Positions 13,701 through 20,095 of a stretch of DNA of 20,162 bases are shown piece by piece. Both the position numbers and the translations under genes were made by a program. The notes under the pieces are model-generated. The model was not told where the DNA came from. It saw only the letters and a list, made by a program, of their open reading frames with translations, and made no database searches. This DNA is from DATBFX01 sp036558305 (GTDB taxonomy: Bacteria > Chloroflexota > Chloroflexia > Thermomicrobiales > UBA6265). The DNA lies in contig DATBFX010000081.1 in NCBI GenBank assembly GCA_036558305.1, forward strand, positions 1 to 20,162, written 5' to 3'. Within the stretch, counting starts at the first letter, position 1. Each line of letters opens with the position of its first letter.

Positions 13701-16700
13701 GTCGCCCCGTCGGGGATCAGCCCCGAGTAGTCCGCATCCGCTGTCGATGCCACCGTCTTGATGCGCGGCAACGCTTTGCCGTCCTTGTCGGTGAGCATCG
13801 CTTCGTGATCCACCACCATCACCGACATCGCCCGCCACGTGCCGTTGGCGTACTGATCCGCCCCCTGCGGGATCACTTTCACCTTGTTCTGCTGGTTCGG
13901 GTTCGACTCTGCGCCGATCCCGATCACGATCCAGCGGGAGCCGTCCTTGTGGCGCAACACCATCCCAATCGCGGGCGAATAGCCGTCGGCAAGGTTCTGC
14001 AACCCCTTCTTCGACCGGATCTCAGCCCACTGCGGCCCCTGCTTGATCAAGGTGCCGCCGGGACCGGGGTAGGTGACCGGCCCCTTCTTGATCTTCTTGA
14101 TCCCGGCTGCGGCGAGATCGGCGGCGACCTGTTTCGCCACCATCTCCGACACGGTCTGCTCGACCTGGGCCTGGATCGCCGCCTGCGCCTCGGCGGTCGT
14201 TTCGGACTGGGCGATCTTCGCTGACGGGGAATCGGGGGGACCGGCGAACTTGACGGTGGACGCCTCGACCCAGAACTGTTTGCCGTCCGGTTGGCGAACC
14301 TTGACTTTGCCGCCTTTGATCTCCGCGATCCGCCCGCCGTTCCCGACCGCGTCCGACCAGACCTCCATGCCCGGCCCGGCCTTCTTGCCGTCCGCAATCG
14401 TCACGACGTTCGTGGCGAGGTACTGGTCAGGGTACGCCCCGCTCCCCGACACGGCGTACATCGTGGAACGGCCCCGGAACGACTCGACTGTCTTCGTGGA
14501 GCCGTCGGGCTGGGTGACCTGACGGCGGACCCGGATGTTGGTGCCCGGCTGCTTGCCGGTCAGCTTCGGGTCGGTCTGCTGGACCTGCCACCACGTGTTG
14601 TCCTTCGGGGCGTACACCCACTGGCCGACCTTCGGCTGGGTGCCGTCCGCCAACGGCTGCTGCCCTTCGGGGTGGGCGACCGTCGTGCCGTGTTCGGCGG
14701 TGACCTGTTGCAGCACCTCCGGCGTGAACACGGCGGTATACGCCGCCTTCATCTTCATGACCTGCGCCTCGGTGGTCGTGGCTTGGGTCGTCTTCGGCTT
14801 CTTCGGTGGCGGCGCGGTCGGGATCGTCATGCCGAGCACCGCCGACCGCACCTGATTCTTGTTGCCGTATACCGCTATCGGTTTGCCGGTGATTGACCAG
14901 TCGGCGTCGATGACCGCCTGGTGATACCACGCCGACTGTTTCGGGGCACCGGCCTGGTACGGCTCGAACCACTTCCCGATCTTCTGTTTCCCGTTGAGCA
15001 GCAGATCACCGTTCTGTTTCAGCGTGATGTGCATCGCCGGGATCGGGGCGGTCTCGACTGGGACCACGACGCTGGGCAGGCCGTACGCCGACTTCTGGTT
15101 GATGTAGAACCCGGTGGAGTCGTTGTTCCCCTTCGTCGCGGACACCCACACGTTCCCGCCGTAATACTGGTGGACGGCGGTGACCGTCATCAGACCGGAA
15201 TCGTCGTTCAACGGGTCCGACGTGTCATCCGGGTTGTCGTACTTGGTTTGGGGCAGCAGAACGATGTTCTTGCCTTGCAGCCACTCCCAGTCCGCCGCCT
15301 TCGGTTTGTTGTTCGGGTCTTTGGTGTGGATCGGGGTGCCCGGACCAAGCGACGTGAGCAGCGTCGAGTCGGGGTCGATGCTCTTGGAGGTCGTCGGTTC
15401 GGCAGCATCGACGGCGGCGTTGACCTTCTCGACGTGCGGGCCTTGCGGCGGGTTGACGACGACGGCGGTGTCCGGCTGGCTGGGCAGCGGCGGCGTGCCG
15501 GACAACTTGTCCAGTGTCGGGGTGGTGGTAGCGGCGGGGGAGTCGCCGTGCCCGCTGTTGATCGCGTTGACGGCAGAGACGTACTCCGCGACGGCGGCGT
15601 CCTTGTCGGCCTGCGACTTCGGTTCGGGTTGAGCCGTCCAGTTCTTCAACGCTGCTTCGAGCTTGTCGTCCAGCACCGACAGCGGATCCCCGCCCGCGGG
15701 CGGGCCGGTATACGGGGACTGGGTGTCGAGGTTGCCGCCCCATTCACCCGACGGTTTGGCGTCCTCGATCTTCGCCTTCAACGCTGTCGGTGTGGGCGGT
15801 TCGGTGACCGGCGGGACGAGCCGGGACTTGTAGACCGCGACTGCCGTCGGGTTGATCGGCATCTCCCACCATCCGGCCGTCTGGAAGGCGTCGTTGGTGT
15901 AGGTGATGGAGTCGGCCTGCCCGGACTCGCGCAGTTCGATGGTCGGCGTGCCGTCGCTGAGATGAGCGACGTTGAGGATCTCGTATACCTTGCCGTTGTC
16001 GGCGTTGTAGAGCGGGCCGTCGGCAGGCAGCCGTCCATCCTTGATCCACTGGTCAACGAAGTCGAGGTGGGCGACCGCGGCGTCCTGGGGTTGCAGGAAG
16101 TACGGGTACTGGTCCTTCCAGCCCTGGTCGTTGGTCATCTCTGTGATGGACGAGAACTGGGACGAGTCGGCCACGACCTCCGCGACGGCGAGGTCGTACT
16201 TCACTTTCAAGTCGTCGGTGAGGTCTTCCAGACCGGCGGTGTCCATCGAGTAGGCGGTGAGCATCTGATCGCCGGGCCACACGCTCGCCGTGGCGACTTC
16301 GCCCGTGACAAGGTTCTGCGTGTTGACGTTGGCGAACTTGCCCGTGTTGTTGTAGCCGCCGGTCACCCCCCACAGTTCCCCTTGGCGGATGAGAATCGCG
16401 TTGTTCATCAGCGCGTCGTCGTCCAGGTCTTCGGCGGTGAGCGCCACCGACGGCATGTCGTTGATCGCCACCTGGAAGTTGTGGACGGCGTTCTTCGGGG
16501 GTTGCCCCGGCTGGGTGGCCTGCTCAGCCGGGTTGAACACGGTGTTCGGCGTCGGAAGGTCCGCCTTCTCGGCTTCCGCGAACAGCGGCGACTCCGGCGG
16601 GTTGATCTGGTCGAGGATCGACTTGCGGCGGGCGATCAGGATCGGGCCGACCTGGGGCAGATCCCACGACTCGGCCAACTCGCTGATCTGGGCCGGGGAG

Positions 16701-18136
16701 ATGGCCCGCAGCATTTCGGCCTGCTTGTCGAGTTCGGCCTTCGTGATACCGCCGTATACCGATGCGGCCTGCGGGTTGATCTTCGGGTCCGTGAGCGACT
16801 TCAGTTCGCCCACGTCGTTGCCGAACATCGCCCCCTTCGGGCCGGACTTCTCCATCGCCCGGTACAGCAGCGCGCCACCGGCATCGACCCGGAACACGGT
16901 GCCGTCCGACGTGACCTGCATGTTGTCGTACTCCATGCCGACGGCGTCCCAGTTGGCGAGCCAGGCGTCCATCACGAACCCGTCCCGGGCCGCTTTCACA
17001 TGGTCCGGGTTGCCCGGGTCGAACGCCACGTGGTCCCCGATCAGCTTCGAGGACACCGTCTTGCCGTCCTCCCCGACGGTGACCTCGGGGACGGCGACAC
17101 CGGCCAGTTCGTACAGGTCGTTGGCGAGCGCCTCGTTGCGTGCCCGGCCGGGATCCTGGTACTGCTTGATGTAGAACTTGTCGCCCTGTAAGGGGGGTGG
17201 GGACGCCGCATGTTGCACGGTCTGGGCGAGCGTGTCGGCGGTGGCGTCCGGCTTGCGATGCAGTGAGATGACGCCGTAGCCGGGGTCGTTCATCAGTGCT
17301 TCACGGCGCGGCGAGTCAGGGTTGCCGAAGATCAGCACCGCCGGGGTGAGCAGGTCGGCGCGGGCGTTGCTGTTGGCGTCGAACATCGAGCCGGTGGCCG
17401 GGACTCGATACCACTGTCCGGCCATCCTGGCGAACACGTCGTACCGGTTCGGGGTGCCGTCGATACGGGGCACGACGACGGTGTCACCCATGTCGGCGGA
17501 TATCTGGGTGACGGCATCCGACTTCGGCACGTTGTATTTGACGGCGCTGCCGGGGGCCGCGATGAACCGCAGCGATTTCTGGATTTCGTGACCGGCGGCG
17601 ATGTCCGGCGACATCGGTTCGCCGCCGAGCTTGTTCGGCACGGCTTGCGTCACGTCGGTGATCTCGTAGAACCCGCCCGGGTTCGAGCCGCCCTGCCCTT
17701 TGTACTTCGTGAAGCCGTTGCCCGGCGGCGCGGTGCTCGTGACCGGCGGCAGATTCATTCGGGCCTTCGGTCGGGGCCGGGTCTGCAACTCCTTCGGGTT
17801 GGTGAAGATGTGGTTGTCGCCGTGCCCATCGACCACCTGGATCAGCGGCGTGCCCTTGACCTGGTCGATCCCGACGGAACGGACCTGGCCTTGATGCCAG
17901 ATCATGTCGTCCCCGAACCAGCGGACGAGTCCGAACTTCTCGATGAACTTCCCGTCTCGGCCACGTGGATGCAACACGTCGAACGACAACGCCGACACGA
18001 TCCCCGCGGCGACCAGGGCGGGCAGCCGCCGCCGGGCGTACCAGCGGGTTTCCGGGTTCGCCCACGCTTCACGCCAGTCTTCGGCGGTTCGGATGGGCGC
18101 AACGTCTGCGTACAGGTCGTCCAGCGCCGTCGTCAC
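10721..18136 (-). CDS. Giant 2471-residue multidomain protein with kinase-like domain and SH3-like repeats
   Basis: GTG at 18136, six bases after the previous stop. Residues 56-66 are HPRGRDGKFIE, shared with the 748-residue protein. Residues 318-500 look like an atypical protein/lipid-kinase or HipA-like fold: K324 in FYIKQY, E335 in RNEALANDLYELAGVAVPE, D390...N395-W-D397 and D404-N405 as catalytic-loop candidates, and V-D418-A-G-G as metal-binding DxG. Residues 800-940 are a low-complexity linker. SH3/KOW-like modules starting VGDQ or VGQQ occur near 1622-1660, 1675-1720, 1748-1790 and 1985-2050. A Pro/Ala linker spans 1800-1832. Residues 2273-2450 are a separate C-terminal domain (GLLSSNERFNSGLF, GYSSQPDHAYDS, GGNQELMVKRSF) that may be ADP-ribosyltransferase-like, low confidence. 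It could be a polyvalent or structural protein. The frame is intact. Confidence 0.8.
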   Translation of the reverse strand: MTTALDDLYADVAPIRTAEDWREAWANPETRWYARRRLPALVAAGIVSALSFDVLHPRGRDGKFIEKFGLVRWFGDDMIWHQGQVRSVGIDQVKGTPLIQVVDGHGDNHIFTNPKELQTRPRPKARMNLPPVTSTAPPGNGFTKYKGQGGSNPGGFYEITDVTQAVPNKLGGEPMSPDIAAGHEIQKSLRFIAAPGSAVKYNVPKSDAVTQISADMGDTVVVPRIDGTPNRYDVFARMAGQWYRVPATGSMFDANSNARADLLTPAVLIFGNPDSPRREALMNDPGYGVISLHRKPDATADTLAQTVQHAASPPPLQGDKFYIKQYQDPGRARNEALANDLYELAGVAVPEVTVGEDGKTVSSKLIGDHVAFDPGNPDHVKAARDGFVMDAWLANWDAVGMEYDNMQVTSDGTVFRVDAGGALLYRAMEKSGPKGAMFGNDVGELKSLTDPKINPQAASVYGGITKAELDKQAEMLRAISPAQISELAESWDLPQVGPILIARRKSILDQINPPESPLFAEAEKADLPTPNTVFNPAEQATQPGQPPKNAVHNFQVAINDMPSVALTAEDLDDDALMNNAILIRQGELWGVTGGYNNTGKFANVNTQNLVTGEVATASVWPGDQMLTAYSMDTAGLEDLTDDLKVKYDLAVAEVVADSSQFSSITEMTNDQGWKDQYPYFLQPQDAAVAHLDFVDQWIKDGRLPADGPLYNADNGKVYEILNVAHLSDGTPTIELRESGQADSITYTNDAFQTAGWWEMPINPTAVAVYKSRLVPPVTEPPTPTALKAKIEDAKPSGEWGGNLDTQSPYTGPPAGGDPLSVLDDKLEAALKNWTAQPEPKSQADKDAAVAEYVSAVNAINSGHGDSPAATTTPTLDKLSGTPPLPSQPDTAVVVNPPQGPHVEKVNAAVDAAEPTTSKSIDPDSTLLTSLGPGTPIHTKDPNNKPKAADWEWLQGKNIVLLPQTKYDNPDDTSDPLNDDSGLMTVTAVHQYYGGNVWVSATKGNNDSTGFYINQKSAYGLPSVVVPVETAPIPAMHITLKQNGDLLLNGKQKIGKWFEPYQAGAPKQSAWYHQAVIDADWSITGKPIAVYGNKNQVRSAVLGMTIPTAPPPKKPKTTQATTTEAQVMKMKAAYTAVFTPEVLQQVTAEHGTTVAHPEGQQPLADGTQPKVGQWVYAPKDNTWWQVQQTDPKLTGKQPGTNIRVRRQVTQPDGSTKTVESFRGRSTMYAVSGSGAYPDQYLATNVVTIADGKKAGPGMEVWSDAVGNGGRIAEIKGGKVKVRQPDGKQFWVEASTVKFAGPPDSPSAKIAQSETTAEAQAAIQAQVEQTVSEMVAKQVAADLAAAGIKKIKKGPVTYPGPGGTLIKQGPQWAEIRSKKGLQNLADGYSPAIGMVLRHKDGSRWIVIGIGAESNPNQQNKVKVIPQGADQYANGTWRAMSVMVVDHEAMLTDKDGKALPRIKTVASTADADYSGLIPDGATLYKTVSKINLGYNKETKSYRYKNVARYYAIQSDPGTNYTTAIELASGNKMWQWQGILTGGSRVGVIDKTGGDQNLTMTIDTTGGPSHGYGNEITAFTIHNPDTDPTALAAGSVVPAVKTPPAQPVPTPQPTAVKVGDQVSIPTATSGVQQGTVTAVEPNAVTVMWGSQVVKVPPGVVTPMPGAGQTFTLPDGNMAVVGQQVTWGGGTGPTDDYILIGTVPGGDMVQIQATDGQVLTVPYTSLKGITPPNPNLPKPSHTTWTLKDGTQINVGDQITVNGHSATVLDLSPTGVMQVQYTLSGNKAIVDAHKDQIGSGGSVLVTPAPAPAAAPTAAPAPPPLPPVISPTGVNLTGPLPEFPGTEEQRGKPVGPELPHPPSVTTTPGGVQAPKISGVGADLTTEPPSLAGMAGVFSPMEAFTAANARIEHNKQTGHASWPVTYGMGDSDLVEDMMFHTQVVNQGGKNRTETTFRLTRNQALALRAQLYTKGSTTTTGEWASDPVDPMNLVVGDQISVKVSSQNPNVLKPNADGSPVPNGVITAGPVLIGKSQNPAFAQYNVYRVEVAFQNGQSGVLELLSGYKPFYRYTWDPQKTKTTNGASQLNPDAANDGWGVAYTNLNYPKGPGKVTLNAQGVKEPPTTNLVVDGNGQVLTRNIGGTTDITYWTTSDTRNSLDGQVQITIDADDPDAQRRLSEALEAVGIPPERQGPPSKEQLVQLALNKVYKQFAPTYVPGERPTGTTPTNPSQVLGMIDKELGPQLGRPATLHDISLQVDPEDGRVQVLLSPDIAKAVMERNGATSYGHEFIKGGADAMFSVLSGESPGLLSSNERFNSGLFYIGYSSQPDHAYDSANRVYFRANKKNYIGGGSWGVAVAADTMHRHMDLYWRDSDSMGARDKAVDADNRWLDLPLNGGNQELMVKRSFEQNLFAGVIAPDDYDKQQMIDRLKKWGLPKAPNGQEWDDFIRVGTIKVKDMQPAHFGPEIPLDQLVAPAVPA

Positions 18137-18142
18137 AGGCGG

Positions 18143-18895
18143 TCAGCGTAGACCGGTGCGGTGCGGTGACCTGGGGAAACGCAGCCTCGAAATGATGCCG
18201 TCGGGCTGCGGAGTCGCCATGCCGTCCGCCGCCGACAACGGATCCCACGGCCGGGCGAACCACTCGTGGCCGTACTCGCCGCCCCACTTGGCGGCGTACC
18301 GCCGTTTGTCGGTCTCGTATACCGCAGGATGCAGACCGGCTTGGACGGCGGTGCCCTCGACATCGGTCGCTCGCAATGCCACCTGCCGGGCCTGGTGCCG
18401 TCCCCGCTCCCATTCCCCGGCGAGATGGAGTCGGCGCACGAAGTCCACGTCAGCCCAGATCGGCAGGGTCTCATCGAACCCGTCGAGCCGTTCCCACACG
18501 TCAACGGGCCACACGACCCCGTGGAAGCACATCCACGGCCCGGTGATCCACGACACGTCCGGGTGAGCCTCGACTTCGGCGGCGAGCGCGGCGGTGCCGT
18601 CCTCGATCACCAGTCCTTGCGACAGGATCGCCACGTGGCTGATCCGGTTCTCGACGGCGAGCCGGAACCCCAGGTTCCATGACTTCGGACAGCCCAGGTT
18701 GCGGCCGGATTCGGCGGCGTACATCAGCCACGGCCGGTCACCGCCGATGTCCTGCCACGTGCGGCGGGCACCGTTGACGATGACGAGGTGGGCGGGATGG
18801 TCCCACGATTCAACCAGTCCGGGCCGGGGCGGCGCGATGACCGGGGTCACGCACAGCAGACCCACGGCGGGGGAGGTTACGCGGCACCGCCCCAA
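18143..18895 (-). CDS. Predicted glycosyltransferase, family-2-like
   Basis: The product is up to 250 residues from TTG at 18895, which has GAGGA nine bases upstream; GTG at 18865 (VGLLCVTPVI) is an alternative that better matches the usual beta-strand start. The fold signature is RNLGCPKSWNLGFRLA (65-80), HVAILSQGLVIEDG (87-100), GPWMCFHGVVWPVDVWERLDGFDETL (119-144) and IWADVDFVRRL (146-156). The GFDE ... DVDFxxRL stretch is the acceptor-side acidic motif of GT-A enzymes. The usual DxD is replaced by SQG in ILSQG, so donor handling may differ. It might glycosylate a virion protein, host target or DNA; nothing here decides which. It lies six bases before the giant gene and likely shares its transcript. 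Confidence 0.75.
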   Translation of the reverse strand: MGRCRVTSPAVGLLCVTPVIAPPRPGLVESWDHPAHLVIVNGARRTWQDIGGDRPWLMYAAESGRNLGCPKSWNLGFRLAVENRISHVAILSQGLVIEDGTAALAAEVEAHPDVSWITGPWMCFHGVVWPVDVWERLDGFDETLPIWADVDFVRRLHLAGEWERGRHQARQVALRATDVEGTAVQAGLHPAVYETDKRRYAAKWGGEYGHEWFARPWDPLSAADGMATPQPDGIISRLRFPRSPHRTGLR

Positions 18896-18921
18896 GGCGG
18901 CGGATCCTCGGGGCGGTGTCC

Positions 18922-18956
18922 ACTCACGAGTGAGTCTGGATGGCGATTCCAGTATA
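18922..18956 (-). promoter_or_regulatory. Two adjacent inverted repeats plus a TATACT box upstream of the glycosyltransferase
   Basis: ACTCAC/GTGAGT (18922-18927 and 18930-18935, 2-base centre) adjoins CTGGA/TCCAG (18936-18940 and 18948-18952, 7-base loop). On the minus strand TATACT (18956-18951) lies just upstream, so the repeats fall around the expected start of transcription. No -35 is visible. The stretch could be a repressed internal promoter or a weak terminator of the preceding genes. The 68-bp spacer 18896-18963 holds nothing else. Confidence 0.4.
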
Positions 18957-18963
18957 CGCCGGG

Positions 18964-19659
18964 CTACAACACGTGGGCCTGCACGAAATCTCCGACGAGG
19001 TCGGGGTCGATGAGGATCTCGAACTCGTTGCGGCCCAGCAGGTAGGCGGTCACGTCGGACTTGTTGATGACGGCTTCGGTGACGATGCCGGTGGCCGACT
19101 CGAAGTCAGCGAAACGGCGGGCGAAGAACCTCGCCGTGGCCTCGTCGGTCGTCCACGACCAGCCGTCGTCCCGTTCGTCGGTATGCCCTTGGTAGACGGT
19201 GATCCGGTCCGGCAGCGCAGCGAGCGCGGCGCGTTCCTCGTCGGTCATCATGTGTTCCCGGCCGGGCCGGTCGGTGCGCAGCAGTTCGTCCCACTCGTCC
19301 TGGTTCTCGCGGATGTTCTCGGAGTCCTGCCATACGTCAGAGACGAGCGTCCAGAACTCGGCGTCGGTCATCTCGTCCGCGATGTCCAGTAGCCGCTCGA
19401 ATCGCCACGGCCGTTCGGTGATGAACACCACGGCGTGCCACTGCCGGTCGGCGCGGGCCTTCGCGGTCGCCTTCTGCTTGTACTCGAACTGAGCGTTGTA
19501 GCGGGCGTGCAGCGCCGGGCCGAAGTACAACTCGTTGACGAACGGGTGCTTGATGAACACCATGCCGGAGTCGTACTCCACGATGGAGGCGGCGAGGATG
19601 GGGAGCAGGTCGGCCGGGTTCTCGGCCTGCGCTTTGAGGTCGAGCGGGTCAGCGGTCAT
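18964..19659 (-). CDS. Predicted ADP-ribosyltransferase-like phage protein
   Basis: ATG at 19659 overlaps the previous stop (ATGA); 231 residues. The C-terminal half carries the ordered signature of a family of phage proteins with an ART-like fold: ITVYQGH (153-159) in place of the usual VYRG, GWSWTTD (166-172), ATARFFARRFA (174-184), a VINKSDVTAYL strand (197-207) and NEFEIL (211-216), which gives an E-x-E. Active ARTs of the R-S-E class use Arg, Ser-x-Thr/Ser and E-x-E; here Gln replaces the Arg, so catalysis is uncertain. The N-terminal half (HPFVNELYFGPALHARY; DRQWHAVVFITERPW) is mixed and unrecognised. A role in modifying host proteins after infection is inference. Confidence 0.65.
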   Translation of the reverse strand: MTADPLDLKAQAENPADLLPILAASIVEYDSGMVFIKHPFVNELYFGPALHARYNAQFEYKQKATAKARADRQWHAVVFITERPWRFERLLDIADEMTDAEFWTLVSDVWQDSENIRENQDEWDELLRTDRPGREHMMTDEERAALAALPDRITVYQGHTDERDDGWSWTTDEATARFFARRFADFESATGIVTEAVINKSDVTAYLLGRNEFEILIDPDLVGDFVQAHVL

Positions 19660-19841
19660 GCGTCCCCCTCGGCCTCGTAGCCGTCAAACCAGGCGGTGCC
19701 GTCGTCGGTGGAGCCGCCGCGGGTGTCGTCCCGCTGGCAATGGGCCTGGGCCTGCTCCAAGGTGAGACCGCGGACGAGAACCTCGTTCTCGCCCTGGAAA
19801 CGGAAGCGGATGATCGCGTAGGTTGTCTTGGTCTTGGTCAT
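19656..19841 (-). CDS. Small conserved phage protein, 61 residues, function unknown
   Basis: ATG at 19841 (MTKTKTTYAIIRFRF) sits six bases after a TATACT box, so the message is probably leaderless; a longer frame upstream would run through the promoter. The middle is GENEVLVRGLTLEQAQAHCQRDDTRGG and the end is GTAWFDGYEAEGDA. A compact strand-helix protein with (V/I)xRGLTLEEAQAHC and WFDGYxEE is a frequent small orphan in actinophages. No function is established. It overlaps the ART-like gene by 4 bp. Confidence 0.8.
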   Translation of the reverse strand: MTKTKTTYAIIRFRFQGENEVLVRGLTLEQAQAHCQRDDTRGGSTDDGTAWFDGYEAEGDA

Positions 19842-19847
19842 GAATAC

Positions 19848-19876
19848 AGTATAGCACCGTGTAGGGTTTACCGCAA
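19848..19876 (-). promoter_or_regulatory. Sigma-70-type promoter with leaderless spacing
   Basis: Read on the minus strand, TTGCGG (19876-19871), a 17-bp spacer and TATACT (19853-19848) precede the ATG at 19841 by six bases. Spacing and boxes fit a housekeeping-type promoter, and transcription should begin at or beside the ATG. It probably drives the 61-residue gene, the ART-like gene and perhaps the genes beyond. The rest of 19842-19960 shows only a short ATGGC/GCCAT repeat and a CATGTA direct repeat. Confidence 0.75.
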
Positions 19877-19960
19877 CTGGGCTGGTGGGGTGATGCTTCC
19901 TGTATGGCAGCCGTACGCCATGTACAGCCATGTATGACCTGCGGATACCCCTACCGGGTG

Positions 19961-20095
19961 TCAGAGTTCAACGAGCAGCATCCACAGGACGTACGCCACA
20001 TAGGCCAGCATGACTCCGGCCAGAACGGCTGCCGCCGCGGTGAACGCGGCGAGGAACAGGTCACTCAGCCGGATCCGGCGGCGTGTCGTCAGCAT
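19961..20095 (-). CDS. Small single-pass membrane protein, 44 residues
   Basis: ATG at 20095 opens MLTTRRRIRLSDLF. A basic N-terminus is followed by a continuous hydrophobic segment (about residues 13-42, LFLAAFTAAAAVLAG then VMLAYVAYVLWMLL) ending in VEL, so one transmembrane helix with the N-terminus inside is expected. It overlaps the end of the upstream gene by 35 bp and lies about 120 bp before the next gene. Small phage membrane proteins include holin-like and host-modifying proteins; nothing identifies which. Confidence 0.55.
   Translation of the reverse strand: MLTTRRRIRLSDLFLAAFTAAAAVLAGVMLAYVAYVLWMLLVEL

Larger units (their letters stand above)
1317..18957. repeat. Dispersed GTATAC palindrome, mainly CGTATACC (21 copies)
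   Basis: GTATAC begins at 1317, 3833, 4387, 5173, 5578, 5931, 7834, 8050, 9207, 9579, 9970, 11602, 11946, 12981, 14736, 14867, 15708, 15983, 16754, 18317 and 18952. Seventeen are CGTATACC or its complement GGTATACG (eleven and six in plus-strand orientation). Eighteen lie inside minus-strand genes and three in spacers. Within genes they are read in all three frames: Val-Tyr (6), Tyr-Thr (10) and Gly-Ile (2). This indicates selection on DNA rather than protein. With independent bases at about 65% G+C roughly two copies would be expected (estimated by hand). Confidence 0.8.

Noticed and set aside
14921..17191. A 756-codon open frame on the plus strand opposite the giant gene, and similar long frames at 5495-7039 and 12578-14224
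   Set aside because: They are antisense shadows of minus-strand genes caused by high G+C codon bias. They lack ribosome sites and their translations are Arg/Gly/Val-rich without motifs.
1317..18957. Interpreting all GTATAC copies as -10 promoter boxes
   Set aside because: Most lie deep inside genes without -35 boxes, and the T at the sixth promoter position is usually absent (TATACC or TATACG). Only 3834 and 18951 give TATACT.
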